64,000 nt of DNA from a bacterium (GCA_029561455.1 JAKQIY010000061.1:62001-126000), one strand, 5' to 3'; shown: positions 54,271 to 63,207, counted from the stretch's first letter. Numbers and translations: made by a program. The notes: generated from the sequence alone by a model not told the origin.

Positions 54271-54300
54271 AAAAAAAAAGCCCTCCGTTACAGAGGGCTT
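54271..54300 (-). terminator. Rho-independent terminator after tRNA-Asp
   Basis: Stem AAGCCCTC/GAGGGCTT with a 7-base loop, followed on the minus strand by nine T (54271-54279). It closes the transcript containing the tRNAs and separates it from selD. Confidence 0.92.
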
Positions 54301-54309
54301 GATGCTGTG

Positions 54310-54383
54310 CGGGGCCGACGGGGCTCGAACCCGCGACTTCCGGCTTGACAGGCCGGTGTGCTAACCAACTGCACCACGACCCC
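54310..54383 (-). tRNA. tRNA-Asp (GTC)
   Basis: A complete cloverleaf on the minus strand: acceptor GGGGTCG/CGGCCCC, D arm GTGCAGTTGGTTAGCAC, anticodon loop CCTGTCAAGCC giving GTC, and T arm GCGGGTTCGAACCCC. Discriminator G; CCA is not encoded (CAC follows). Located 95 bases downstream of tRNA-Val. Confidence 0.97.
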
Positions 54384-54478
54384 GACTTGAGCATATTAAA
54401 ATACAAAATTTCTTTTCAAAAAGCAATGGAAAATTTCGTTTCCATAAAAAAGGCCAACGACTTGTTTGTTGGCTGGTG

Positions 54479-54553
54479 TGGGCGATACTGGGGTCGAACC
54501 AGTGACCTCCTGCTTGTAAGGCAGGCGCTCTAGACCAACTGAGCTAATCGCCC
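54479..54553 (-). tRNA. tRNA-Val (TAC)
   Basis: A complete cloverleaf on the minus strand: acceptor GGGCGAT/ATCGCCC, anticodon stem CCTGC/GCAGG with loop CTTACAA giving TAC, and T arm ACTGGTTCGACCCCAGT. Discriminator A; CCA is not encoded. Its 5' end is 5 bases after the stop of the small membrane-protein gene. Confidence 0.97.
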
Positions 54554-54558
54554 GATTT

Positions 54559-54819
54559 TTACTGTTGCGGTTCCTTGTCCTTCTTGCTGCGCCAAAATAT
54601 TGCCAGTGGCACAAGAATACAATAGCCGATTACCAGCAGTATTGGGGCAAGGGTTAACGACCAAAAACTTTCCGCCGGTCCTTTGGATAAAAAGACGTAC
54701 CCGACAACAATTACCAGCGCCCCAAGTCCGAATAACTGGTAATTTCGGGCGGTTAAATCCAAAAACACTGCCTGGTGTTTTTTGGCGTTAGAAACATTTT
54801 TAATTGTTTTCGTTTTCAT
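54559..54819 (-). CDS. Small two-helix membrane protein, DUF3098-like
   Basis: An 86-residue protein with a basic N-terminus and two transmembrane helices (about 31-48 YQLFGLGALVIVVGYVFLS and 57-77 TLAPILLVIGYCILVPLAIF) ending in a charged tail RSKKDKEPQQ. The layout fits the DUF3098 family of Bacteroidota-like organisms. The ATG at 54819 is preferred; the longer frame to 54858 adds a hydrophobic stretch with no binding site. It is downstream of the MFS gene (48 bases) and just upstream of the tRNAs. Confidence 0.65.
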   Translation of the reverse strand: MKTKTIKNVSNAKKHQAVFLDLTARNYQLFGLGALVIVVGYVFLSKGPAESFWSLTLAPILLVIGYCILVPLAIFWRSKKDKEPQQ

Positions 54820-54867
54820 AGTAAAAAATAATTTAGTAATTATTAAAATCAGAGTCAAGTGATTTAA

Positions 54868-56190
54868 TCAGGTAACACTGCCTTTTTTCAGCCTGTGATG
54901 AAAATCCGGCACTCCCCGCAGCACCAGCAAGCCGATCATCATTATTATGGCCAGGGAAATAATTGCCGCCCGGTAACCGAACATCAATCCCCGGTGTTTA
55001 CAGATAATTATGACCAGGCTCCAAATTAAAGGCCCTAAAATAGCCGCCAGTTTGCCCGACAAAGCGTAAAGCCCAAAAAACTCACCCAGGTTTTCCCTGG
55101 GAGCCAGGGTGATCAACAGCGGCCGGGCAGAAGTCCAGGTTGAACCCAATAAGGCGCCCAAAATACCGCCCAATATCCAGAACATGGTACTATTGGTAGT
55201 AAGCGCCAGAAATACCAGACAAATGATCCACAGGGTAATGACTGTCATTAATGTTTTTTTAGGCCCATAATGGTCGGTCAGAATTCCGCAGATTGCCGAC
55301 CCAATAATGGCAAAGGGAATGAGGATAATAAAAAACAGGTTCGCTTTCTCGCTGCCGAACCCCATAATTATTTGTATGGTAACCCCCATTTTAACAACCA
55401 CTGTTTCAACACTATCCTCAAAAATCAATTTGGCGATCAGAAACCGTAACAATCCCGGATGTTTCTGGGTGTCGCGAATTGTGCGAAAAACTTTATTATA
55501 CGATTGCCTGAGAGACCAGTTTTTCTCCGGGCCGCTGCTCCAGGCAGATTCTTTGACAAAAATAAAAACCGGAATTGCAAACACCAGGAATAAAATTGCG
55601 GTTGGAATAAATGCGGCTATAGCGCCGCCGCGGACGACTCCCGGAATTTTTAACCCGAAAGCTTCGCCTTCCACAAAAAGCCGGGCTATCACCAGGCCGA
55701 TGATGGAACCGAAATACCCTATCGCTACGCCATACCCGGAAACCCTGCCAATTGTTTTGGGCGTGCTGACCACCGGCATCAGCGCATTATAAAATACCAA
55801 CCCGCCCTGGTATGTATAATTTGCCAACACATACAAGATCAATACAATGGGCACCAATAGACTGATTGTAGTTATTTGCTGCCCGGCCATGCCGATTAAA
55901 AAAATACTGCCTATACAGACCCCGGTAAATAACATCAGGCCGGCGAGTTTTTTATTTTTGCAATCCGACCAATCGCCAAAAACAGGCATGGTAATCGCAA
56001 CCAGCAGCATGGAAAAAGAATAGACCAGCGATTCATAAGCTTCATTCTGACCCAATTCCTTGATAAACCAGGTGCCAAAATAAAGCGACACAATATTCAT
56101 TGAATAAGCGGTATTGGCAAGATCATACAATATCCAGGAAATGGTAGCCATTTTGGACGGTTTGTAGGACAAGCGGTCGGGTGACTCCAT
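54868..56190 (-). CDS. MFS transporter, UMF1 (Atg22-like) family
   Basis: A 440-residue inner-membrane transporter with 12 hydrophobic segments. The opening (SKMATISWILYDLANTAYSMNIVSLYFGTWFIKELG) is the signature of UMF1 family proteins, and loops such as VFGDWSDCKNKKLAGLMLF and GILTDHYGPKKTLM show the MFS A-type motif. Eukaryotic relatives export amino acids from vacuoles; the bacterial substrate is unknown. The gene starts 4 bases after the roadblock gene, so it belongs to the MglA operon. Confidence 0.88.
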   Translation of the reverse strand: MESPDRLSYKPSKMATISWILYDLANTAYSMNIVSLYFGTWFIKELGQNEAYESLVYSFSMLLVAITMPVFGDWSDCKNKKLAGLMLFTGVCIGSIFLIGMAGQQITTISLLVPIVLILYVLANYTYQGGLVFYNALMPVVSTPKTIGRVSGYGVAIGYFGSIIGLVIARLFVEGEAFGLKIPGVVRGGAIAAFIPTAILFLVFAIPVFIFVKESAWSSGPEKNWSLRQSYNKVFRTIRDTQKHPGLLRFLIAKLIFEDSVETVVVKMGVTIQIIMGFGSEKANLFFIILIPFAIIGSAICGILTDHYGPKKTLMTVITLWIICLVFLALTTNSTMFWILGGILGALLGSTWTSARPLLITLAPRENLGEFFGLYALSGKLAAILGPLIWSLVIIICKHRGLMFGYRAAIISLAIIMMIGLLVLRGVPDFHHRLKKGSVT

Positions 56191-56194
56191 GGGG

Positions 56195-56629
56195 TCAGGC
56201 TTCCATTTCGCAAAGCTGGGTTAAAGTTTTTTGTAATTTGTTGGTTATATTGCGGTAATATTGTCCTGCCGGCACAGTAGCCACAATTGTTGCATCCTGC
56301 CCGAAAAACGGAATATAACGAAAGATCACCCGTTTGCCGTTAGAGCCGGACACCACGATTTCGTTGATATGTCCCAGGTCGCTGATGCGGTTGATATTTT
56401 TCCGTACCGTGGCCATGAACAATGAAACCTCGATAGATTCCGGGTTATCCCCCTGCGAGGAAAGCTGGTTGGCAATAATGGGCAGGCCGTCTTCATTGTA
56501 AATGGCTATTGTTTCAAACAGGCCCGATTTAACAAGGTTGGTAAATATAGTCTCAATTTTATTTTGTAGCGATGTTTTGCTCCCGGAGACACTGTTATAT
56601 TTTCCATTAAACGGTATGCCGCCGCTCAT
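56195..56629 (-). CDS. Roadblock/LC7-domain protein (distal)
   Basis: A 144-residue protein. The segments LQNKIETIFTNLVKSGLFETIAIYNEDGLPIIAN and ATVRKNINRISDLGHINEIVVSGSNGKRVIFRYIPFFGQDATIVATVP fit the roadblock/LC7 fold of MglB, a GTPase-activating partner of MglA. AAGGA precedes the ATG. It is separated by 31 bases from mglA and by 4 bases from the MFS gene. Two roadblock genes flank one MglA gene, so each may form part of a heteromeric regulator. Confidence 0.75.
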   Translation of the reverse strand: MSGGIPFNGKYNSVSGSKTSLQNKIETIFTNLVKSGLFETIAIYNEDGLPIIANQLSSQGDNPESIEVSLFMATVRKNINRISDLGHINEIVVSGSNGKRVIFRYIPFFGQDATIVATVPAGQYYRNITNKLQKTLTQLCEMEA

Positions 56630-56660
56630 ATCTGCTATTCCTTATTAATATACTATTAAA

Positions 56661-57233
56661 TCAGGCATTGACCATGATCAAATCTATTACACTGCGCAGC
56701 GTTTCAAAAACCCCCTTGCCGTTCAAGGCCACGGCCTGATGCCAGGGGACATTTAAAAAATTCAAACTGGCCTGCATAGATTCAATGCTCATAGAATTAA
56801 CCAAGTCGCGTTTATTATATTGTATAACCCAGGGAAATTTATCCAGTGATTGCTTTTGAGCGATCATTTTTTTCTCCAGGTCTGCAAGTGTGTCGAGATT
56901 TTCTTTCATCCGCGCCGGCTGTGAATCGGCAACAAAAACTACGGCGTCTGCGCCGCGCAATATAATTTCGCGGCTAAAACCATAATGTTTTTGACCCGGA
57001 ATTGTATACAAATGAAACCGGGGGCGCTTGTTGTTGATCCGTCCGAATTTTAATTGTAAAAAATCAAAATACAGGGTGCGCTCGTCTTTGGTTTTAAGAC
57101 TGACCAGTTCTCCCCTGACTGAAGGATCAAGTTGTGAGTATATATATTCCAGATTTGTGGTTTTACCACCCAGCCCGGGTCCATAGTATACTATCTTGAA
57201 CTGTATTTCCTGCCTGAGTTGATCTATATACAT
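56661..57233 (-). CDS. MglA-family Ras-like small GTPase
   Basis: A 190-residue GTPase. The P-loop GPGLGGKT is at 18-25 followed by TNLEYIYSQLD, the MglA-type switch I; the G3 motif is TIPGQ (77-81) in FHLYTIPGQKHYGFSREIILRGADAVVFVADSQ, and G4 is NKRD (140-143). In Myxococcus MglA sets cell polarity and motility with its GAP MglB. Here two roadblock proteins (57244 and 56195) lie on either side at 10 and 31 bases. The process controlled in this organism is unknown. Confidence 0.93.
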   Translation of the reverse strand: MYIDQLRQEIQFKIVYYGPGLGGKTTNLEYIYSQLDPSVRGELVSLKTKDERTLYFDFLQLKFGRINNKRPRFHLYTIPGQKHYGFSREIILRGADAVVFVADSQPARMKENLDTLADLEKKMIAQKQSLDKFPWVIQYNKRDLVNSMSIESMQASLNFLNVPWHQAVALNGKGVFETLRSVIDLIMVNA

Positions 57234-57243
57234 GTTGAATTAT

Positions 57244-57762
57244 TTACTTTATTCCAAAATACTTGTCCAATTCCTTACCTAATAACGACTTGAATTCTAC
57301 ATCCAAAAATTGTGAAGCTTTGGCATGTTCTCTGGCTAGTTCTTCCAGTATTTTTTCCAGTTTTTCCACGGTATTATGAGTTAAAATCCGTACCATACCC
57401 ATTGCTACACTTTTATCGAACAGAATGATCATTATATATTCTTTGCTGACATTACACATATAAATATTACGATTTACACCCTCGTGGTAAATAAACCGGA
57501 ATCGTTCCTTTTCCTTTACCAGTTTGGCCATTTCAGCGGTTGCAGCAAAGGTTCCGGCCGCCAGCGCCGTCATTGCAATAATATCGACATCCTCAACATC
57601 CTGGTCGTAAGCGATCGGGTAGCCGTTCATATCGGCAAAAATTGTCAGTTGCGCCTGTAAGCGGCTGCGCAGATCTGCCAGTATTTTGATGATATTATGG
57701 TACATCGTTTCGGAAAAAACCATCCGCTTCCCGTTGCTGCTGCGTGCTTGTTGTGGTATCAT
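57244..57762 (-). CDS. Roadblock/LC7-domain protein (proximal)
   Basis: A 172-residue protein. IKILADLRSRLQAQLTIFADMNGYPIAYDQDVEDVDIIAMTALAAGTFAATAEMAKLV and FIYHEGVNRNIYMCNVSKEYIMIILFDKSVAMGMVRI are the roadblock/LC7 core, close to MglB-like proteins with ALAAGxFAAT motifs. It precedes mglA by 10 bases, the usual mglBA order. The start has AGGACAAG upstream. The C-terminal 30 residues are a charged helix. Confidence 0.85.
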   Translation of the reverse strand: MIPQQARSSNGKRMVFSETMYHNIIKILADLRSRLQAQLTIFADMNGYPIAYDQDVEDVDIIAMTALAAGTFAATAEMAKLVKEKERFRFIYHEGVNRNIYMCNVSKEYIMIILFDKSVAMGMVRILTHNTVEKLEKILEELAREHAKASQFLDVEFKSLLGKELDKYFGIK

Positions 57763-57789
57763 ATTCTTGTCCTGATTTTTATAATCTTA

Positions 57790-58518
57790 TTATCTTCCAT
57801 GTTTCAAACGTTCTATTAAAAACTCTGGAAAGTCCAGAGACATCATAGCCTTTTGTGTTGTATAAACATCATAACTCACACGGATATTTTGATATACTTT
57901 TTTTTCCGAATCAAAAATTCCAAATGCAGCCAGAGAACTGTGATCACGTGGTTGGCCGACACTGCCGACATTTATAATGTATCTTTTTCCTTCTTCTATT
58001 ATCTTTTCTCTATCATAAACCATATCCGGTTGTTTTTTGCCATTAGAAACAAAAATAACCGGTAAATGCGAATGCCCGACAAAACAACAGCGCTGTTCAA
58101 AACAATCAAAATTTATCAATGCCTGTTGCGGGGTCAAAATATAACCCCATCGTTCCGGGCTGATTGCAGTAGCGTGAACAAAAAAAGTATCGGTTCCGGT
58201 TGCCTGGATCGGCAGCGCAGACAGGTATTCTTTACTTTCCTCATTGAGTACAGAACGGGTCCATACCATTGCTTTTTGTGCATAGATATTAAAATATTCC
58301 AGATCCAGCAAATCAACTGCGGCATAATCATGATTCCCGGCAATTACAATATCGGCATATTTTTTTACCACTGCGACACATTCGTTGGGATATGGTCCAT
58401 AACCGACAATATCTCCCAGACAAACGATCTTGTCACATTTTTCGGTTTGAATTTGCTCCAGTACCTGTTCCAGCGCCGCATAATTGCTGTGTATATCTGA
58501 AATTATTGCATATTTCAC
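57790..58518 (-). CDS. Calcineurin-like metallophosphoesterase
   Basis: A 242-residue metal-dependent phosphoesterase. Metal ligands are visible in AIISDIHSNYAALEQVL, CLGDIVGYGPYPNECVA, VIAGNHDYAAVD, FVHATAI and FVGHSHLP, and the order matches the class containing YfcE and diadenosine tetraphosphatase-like enzymes. The start is GTG at 58518. It is the first gene of the five- or six-gene minus-strand operon. Its substrate is not clear. Confidence 0.88.
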   Translation of the reverse strand: MKYAIISDIHSNYAALEQVLEQIQTEKCDKIVCLGDIVGYGPYPNECVAVVKKYADIVIAGNHDYAAVDLLDLEYFNIYAQKAMVWTRSVLNEESKEYLSALPIQATGTDTFFVHATAISPERWGYILTPQQALINFDCFEQRCCFVGHSHLPVIFVSNGKKQPDMVYDREKIIEEGKRYIINVGSVGQPRDHSSLAAFGIFDSEKKVYQNIRVSYDVYTTQKAMMSLDFPEFLIERLKHGR

Positions 58519-58852
58519 TTGTAACCAATTCCGAAGCTGGTTAACTTTTCAAGGATTTTCCTGTTTTCACGATCCTTTATTGAAAGATCAATTCAATATA
58601 CCATTTGGAAAAAAGTAATGCAAGAAATATTTTCAGTTTTTTTTGTGATTAAATTTTTTAAATTATAAGATAATATATCCGGTTTTATAGATCAGATATT
58701 TTGACAAAAAAAGAGCGTATTCATGAGCCTGGAATTTTATCATCTTTTTTTGATTGCAGTACTCTAGTATTATTTAAAATCTCAACCTGACTAGCAACTA
58801 CCTGGCTATTGCGGGCCTTTATGTATAAAACAGTGAAACAGAGGATCAAAAA
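58519..58852. other. Divergent promoter region
   Basis: About 330 AT-rich bases between the divergent phosphoesterase and SGNH genes. No gene or strong hairpin is seen. It must hold both promoters. Confidence 0.4.
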
Positions 58853-60163
58853 ATGGAACGTCGGCAATTCCTCAAGTATGCTTTGACCGGAACGCTCTCT
58901 TTACCTGCTTTTACCATTCTTGGTCAATGTGGCAGCAACAAAGCTGTGCAAAAACAATCCGCGTTGGTCAACAAACAGCGTGTTCTCTTCCTGGGCGATA
59001 GCATTACCCAGGACGGCACTTATATTAATTATATCGAAACTTTTTTAACTGTTAAATATCCTGAAAAAAACCTGGAAATTATTGATCTGGGATTAAGCAG
59101 TGAAACCGTGTGCGGTCTGACCGAACCCAAACACCCCTATCCCCGGCCCAATGTCAACGACCGGCTGCCCCGTATCCTGGAACGCGTCAATGCGGATATT
59201 GTTGTGGCCTGCTATGGAATGAATGATGGTATTTACGCACCGTTAGATCAGAACAGGTTCAAAGCATACCAGGACGGCATATTAAAGATGGTCAATGCCA
59301 TTAAGGAGACCGGCGCAACCCTGTATTTACTCACTCCACCGCCTCATGATGCACAACCGGTTAAACCTAAAGTCGTACCCGAAACCCATTCGCCGTTCAC
59401 ATTTGACACGCCTTTTGAAAAATACGATGCCGTACTCAAAGAATATGGCGACTGGATCAAAAGTCTGCAAATACCTGGCGTTATCCCCGTCGATATTCAT
59501 CAACCCATGAATGATTTTCTGTTTGCACAACGAACCGTAACCCCGGATTTTTTTCTGGCCCGCGACGGTGTGCATCCGGGACCATTGGGGCACTGGATCA
59601 TGGCGATAACCCTCCTGAACGCCTGGGGCGAATCGCCCATGGCAACAATTGCTGAAATTGATGCGCGCAAGAAACGCGCCCGCCAGGGTAATATCAAAAA
59701 CCTGGTGGTAAAGGACGAGGCGTTGTCTTTTTCCTGGCCGGTACACCTGGCTTTTCAGTTCAATTCGACGTTACCCGATGGTATGCGTAACCTGGAAACA
59801 AAACTGCTCAAACACCTGCTTTATATCAAAAACTATCCCTTCCCCAGGGCAAACCTGGTCGAAGGCGAAACCGTTATTGCTACGCTGTCCTCCCAGCAAC
59901 TTGCCGATGGCGTTGACCTGTCCGCTTTCCCGGCATTGTCGCTTAACAAAAGAAGCGTTAAACTGTTGAATATGATCGGCCAAAAAAGGCGTATATACGA
60001 TTATTCCCTGTTGTTTGACATTGGCCATACCCTGCCCACCGGGATGACGCCTATGCCTCTGGATAAAGCCACGCTGCGCGCCGATGAATTAAAACTACAG
60101 ATCAAAGAACTGGCTTTCCCGCTTCCGGTTGAAATGCGACTGGTACCGGTAGTGTCTGAATAA
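58853..60163 (+). CDS. SGNH/GDSL hydrolase, exported
   Basis: A 436-residue hydrolase. A twin-arginine-like start (ERRQFLKYALTGTL) ends in a lipobox-like LGQC (Cys26), suggesting a Tat-exported lipoprotein. Block I FLGDSITQDG (Ser50), block III GMNDG and block V RDGVHPG (Asp and His) are the catalytic elements. The last 150 residues have no recognised domain. Relatives include acetylesterases and rhamnogalacturonan acetylesterase; the substrate is unknown. The gene stands alone before the phosphomutase. Confidence 0.88.
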   Translation: MERRQFLKYALTGTLSLPAFTILGQCGSNKAVQKQSALVNKQRVLFLGDSITQDGTYINYIETFLTVKYPEKNLEIIDLGLSSETVCGLTEPKHPYPRPNVNDRLPRILERVNADIVVACYGMNDGIYAPLDQNRFKAYQDGILKMVNAIKETGATLYLLTPPPHDAQPVKPKVVPETHSPFTFDTPFEKYDAVLKEYGDWIKSLQIPGVIPVDIHQPMNDFLFAQRTVTPDFFLARDGVHPGPLGHWIMAITLLNAWGESPMATIAEIDARKKRARQGNIKNLVVKDEALSFSWPVHLAFQFNSTLPDGMRNLETKLLKHLLYIKNYPFPRANLVEGETVIATLSSQQLADGVDLSAFPALSLNKRSVKLLNMIGQKRRIYDYSLLFDIGHTLPTGMTPMPLDKATLRADELKLQIKELAFPLPVEMRLVPVVSE

Positions 60164-60228
60164 AAACAGGATCCGGCTTTCTTATAGACCCGGAATAACA
60201 ATAATTTTTAAAACTATCGAGGTTTTAC

Positions 60229-61593
60229 TTGAAAGAACTGAAAAATTTAATGATCTCCGTTTCCGGGGTACGCGGAATTGTGGGCGAAGGACTAACTCCT
60301 GATGTGGCAATGCGTTTTGCCCAGGCGTATGGTAGTGAATTCGGGCCGGGTAAAATTGTGGTTGGCCGCGATTCAAGAGCAACTGGTGAAATGGTTAAAC
60401 ATGCGGTTTGGGCCGGGTTAATGTCGGTTGGGTGCGACGTGGTTGATCTTGGTATATGCACTACTCCCACAACTGAACTGGTAACGGAAAAACCGGAACA
60501 CGCCGGCGGTATCATCATCACCGCCAGTCACAATCCCAAAGAATGGAATGCGCTCAAATTACTGGCGCCCAGCGGCCTGTTTTTAACGGCAGCCGAGGGT
60601 GAAAAAGTGTTGCAGCGCGTGCAAAACGATGATTATACCTATGCCCCCTGGAACAAGATGGGCACAATCATCCCTTATGAACATGCCGTTGCCGGGCATA
60701 TCGATAGAATTCTCAAGCTAAAACTGATCGACGCGCAGCAAATAAAAAATAAAAAGTTTAAAATTGTTGCCGATTGCTGTAACGGCGCCGGCGGCACCAT
60801 TCTGCCGCAACTGTTCCAGGCGCTGGGCTGTGAGGTGATATTTTTAAACCGCGAACCGAACGGCCTGTTCCCGCGCAGTCCGGAACCGATACCGGAAAAC
60901 CTGGGCGACTTGAGCCGGGCGGTTAAAGAACATCACGCCGACCTCGGTATAGCCGTCGATCCGGATGTGGATCGGCTGGCGCTGGTTGCCGATACCGGCC
61001 AGCCCCTGGGTGAAGAATTTACCCTGGCTTGCGTAATCCGTTTTGTACTATCCAAAACTCCCGGCGATGTGGTTGTCAACGCCTCAACCACGCGGGTGAT
61101 CGACGATCTGGCGGCGGAAGCAGGCGTGCGTGTTCATCGTACCCGGGTTGGTGAAATAAATGTCGCCGTCAAAGCCCTGGAGATCGGAGCTGTGATGGCC
61201 GGCGAAGGGAACGGCGGCGTGATGTACCCGGAAATCCATATCGGCCGGGACGCCCCGGTGGGAATTGCCCTGGTTCTGCAATACCTGGCCGAAAAAAACA
61301 TGAAAATATCGGCCCTGGCGGCGCAATTTCCGCAATACACCATGATCAAGGACAAGATCACCCTGCCCTTTGGCGCCAATGCCGCCGCAGTGGTGGAAAA
61401 ATTACATCAAGCCCATGCTGCCGACCGTCTGGATTTGATCGACGGCGTCAAGATCCTCTATGACAAAGCCTGGGTGCATATCCGCGCTTCCAATACCGAA
61501 CCGATCATTCGTATTATTGCCGAAGCCCCTACGCAGCAGAGAACCCTGGAAATGGTAGAGCAATTCAAACAAGAAGTGATCAGGTTACAATAA
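60229..61593 (+). CDS. Phosphohexomutase (phosphoglucosamine/phosphomannomutase family)
   Basis: A 454-residue alpha-D-phosphohexomutase. The start is TTG, supported by GAGG six bases before it. The phosphoserine site is in IITASHNPKEWNALK (Ser100), the metal loop is DPDVDRLALV (about 244-253) and the sugar loop is GEGNGGVMYPEIH (about 325-337), followed by the phosphate loop RASNTEPIIRIIAEA. By sequence it could be GlmM or ManB/PGM; the GEGNGG loop fits GlmM-like enzymes in this group. deoC follows after 16 bases, suggesting cotranscription. Confidence 0.88.
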   Translation: MKELKNLMISVSGVRGIVGEGLTPDVAMRFAQAYGSEFGPGKIVVGRDSRATGEMVKHAVWAGLMSVGCDVVDLGICTTPTTELVTEKPEHAGGIIITASHNPKEWNALKLLAPSGLFLTAAEGEKVLQRVQNDDYTYAPWNKMGTIIPYEHAVAGHIDRILKLKLIDAQQIKNKKFKIVADCCNGAGGTILPQLFQALGCEVIFLNREPNGLFPRSPEPIPENLGDLSRAVKEHHADLGIAVDPDVDRLALVADTGQPLGEEFTLACVIRFVLSKTPGDVVVNASTTRVIDDLAAEAGVRVHRTRVGEINVAVKALEIGAVMAGEGNGGVMYPEIHIGRDAPVGIALVLQYLAEKNMKISALAAQFPQYTMIKDKITLPFGANAAAVVEKLHQAHAADRLDLIDGVKILYDKAWVHIRASNTEPIIRIIAEAPTQQRTLEMVEQFKQEVIRLQ

Positions 61594-61609
61594 AATATTC
61601 GGACATTAA

Positions 61610-62359
61610 ATGCACGAAAAAGAAATAGACAATCTCATAGACAAGGTCCTTGCCGAACTTGCTGGTAACTCCCCGGTAATGACAAGGCAGCATAGCATAC
61701 CCGGCAGTTCACAGCAACTGGCGTCTATGATAGATCATACCCTGTTAAAACCTGAAGCCACCCGGCAGCAGATTGAACAACTCTGCCGGGAAGCCATTCA
61801 GTTTGGTTTTGCCACTGTATGTGTTAATCCCACCTGGGTGAAAATTGCTGCTGATTTAGTGCATAATAGTACGGTCAAGGTTTGCTCCGTCATCGGATTC
61901 CCGTTAGGAGCCAATACCCAGTGTTTAAAAGTCGATGAAGCCAAACGCGCGGTTGCCGACGGTGCGCAGGAAATAGATATGGTCATGAATATCGGCAGGT
62001 TCAAATCCGGCGACCTCGATTTTGTTTTTACCGATATACGCCGGGTTTTGGAGGCGATCAAACCGGCGCACCTCAAAGTGATTATTGAAACCTGCTTGCT
62101 CACCGATGAAGATAAAGTCGCCGCCTGTATTGTCGCTCAACAGGCTGGGGCGCATTTTGTTAAAACTTCTACAGGATTTGCCAACGGCGGCGCTACCGGC
62201 AGCGATGTAGCACTGATGCGCAGAGTGGTGGGCGATAGTTTGGGCGTTAAAGCAGCCGGCGGCATTCGCGACCGGCAAACAGCGTTGGCGATGATCCGTG
62301 CCGGCGCCAGCCGCATAGGCGCCAGCGCCGGTGTTGCAATAATTAATGAAAAAATCTAA
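61610..62359 (+). CDS. deoC: Deoxyribose-phosphate aldolase
   Basis: A 249-residue class I aldolase cleaving 2-deoxyribose-5-phosphate to acetaldehyde and glyceraldehyde-3-phosphate. The Schiff-base lysine lies in [15 protein letters not shown] and the proton-relay lysine in [39 protein letters not shown] and [11 protein letters not shown] are standard. An N-terminal extension of about 35 residues precedes the core. It is probably cotranscribed with the phosphomutase. Confidence 0.96.
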   Translation: MHEKEIDNLIDKVLAELAGNSPVMTRQHSIPGSSQQLASMIDHTLLKPEATRQQIEQLCREAIQFGFATVCVNPTWVKIAADLVHNSTVKVCSVIGFPLGANTQCLKVDEAKRAVADGAQEIDMVMNIGRFKSGDLDFVFTDIRRVLEAIKPAHLKVIIETCLLTDEDKVAACIVAQQAGAHFVKTSTGFANGGATGSDVALMRRVVGDSLGVKAAGGIRDRQTALAMIRAGASRIGASAGVAIINEKI

Positions 62360-62556
62360 ACAGTATAATCCGGGGGCGGTTTTCTTTATTAAAATGATTA
62401 TCTGCCGAAATATATTTTGAATACTTTTCCCCTTGTTTGCATCTAATTACAAGAAAAAGGAAAAACATAAAAACGACTGCTTATTAAAAAAGCAAACGAT
62501 CATTAATACAGTAATAAAGATACTTTATAATAATAGCAGGAAATTCAGGAGTAAAT

Positions 62557-62862
62557 ATGCTGAGAGTAACACAGGAAGCAGAAAATGCCTTTAAAGAACT
62601 GGCGCAGGAACAGGGTGCAACCCCGATATTTCAAATAATGGTTATGGGCTTTGGCTGAGGCGGCCCAAGTGTAGGCCTGGTTCAGGCTTTTGATAGTGTC
62701 AATCCCGAACATTTGTCGCATGATATACAGGGAGTAAAAATCGTCTGGGATCGTAAAGTTGATCAAATGACTCAATATTATGGTGCACTGATCGTGGATT
62801 ATGTCAAATTTTTTACCAAGGGTAGATTTGTCGTCGCCTTTGACAGGGCATCATCCTGTTAA
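62557..62862 (+). CDS. HesB/IscA-like selenoprotein (UGA-containing)
   Basis: A 101-codon gene read through an in-frame TGA at 62656-62658 (codon 34). AGGAG lies 6 bases before the ATG. Around the UGA it reads MGFGUGGPSVGLVQAF, where IscA/HesB proteins have a conserved Cys (the GxGCSG position), and it continues with HDIQGVKIVWDRKVDQMTQYYGALIVDYVK like the family's VKVxVDxxSxxYLDGxxIDYV. The usual C-terminal CGC is replaced by a single terminal Cys (Cys101). HesB-like selenoproteins are a known class; a redox or Fe-S role is inferred. Confidence 0.85.
62656..62687 (+). other. SECIS-like hairpin of the HesB-like selenoprotein gene
   Basis: After the UGA (62656-62658) a perfect 5-bp hairpin GCCTG-GTT-CAGGC spans 62675-62687, its loop beginning 21 bases after the UGA with G first, as required for SelB. 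An outer GGCC/GGCC pairing (62662-62665 with 62674-62677) is a competing alternative. Confidence 0.6.
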
Positions 62863-62893
62863 TCCCTGGTTTTGCAGATATATAAATACTAAA

Positions 62894-62935
62894 AACCCCG
62901 GTTCAATTACTTGTTCCGGGGTTATATTTTTTTAC
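62894..62935. terminator. Bidirectional terminator between selenoprotein and HU genes
   Basis: Perfect 8-bp stem AACCCCGG/CCGGGGTT (62894-62901, 62916-62923) with a 14-base loop. On the plus strand ATATTTTTTT follows; on the minus strand TTTTTAG follows. It serves both convergent genes. Confidence 0.85.
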
Positions 62936-63207
62936 TTTTTGTTGACGGCTTCTTTTAGCGCTTTTCCGGGTACAAATTTGGGGACTTTTTTCGCAGCAAT
63001 CGTAATGGCTTTACCGGTTAATGGATTTCTGCCCTTACGCTGGGGTTTGGCGTTGACTTTGAAAGTTCCGAAACCGATCAAAGCTACGGAATCGCCCTTT
63101 TTCAACGCATCGGTGATCGCGGCAAACACGGATTCGACAACCACTTTGGCTTCTTTTTTGGTTTTGGTTACTTCAGCCACCTTATCAATTAATTCTGCCT
63201 TGTTCAT
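62932..63207 (-). CDS. HU family DNA-binding protein
   Basis: A 91-residue histone-like protein. [89 protein letters not shown] shows every HU feature, including GFGTF, the RxGRNPxTG arm tip and the KFxPGKxLK end. AGGAGG precedes the start. It acts as a dimer to bend DNA; a single HU copy is seen here. Confidence 0.97.
   Translation of the reverse strand: MNKAELIDKVAEVTKTKKEAKVVVESVFAAITDALKKGDSVALIGFGTFKVNAKPQRKGRNPLTGKAITIAAKKVPKFVPGKALKEAVNKK

Noticed and set aside
54345-54614. Open frames crossing the two tRNA genes
   Set aside because: They overlap complete tRNA cloverleaves and reflect tRNA sequence.
62545-62775. 76-codon open frame on the minus strand at the HesB-like locus
   Set aside because: It is antisense to the UGA-containing gene, which has a binding site, family similarity and a hairpin, whereas this frame has none.
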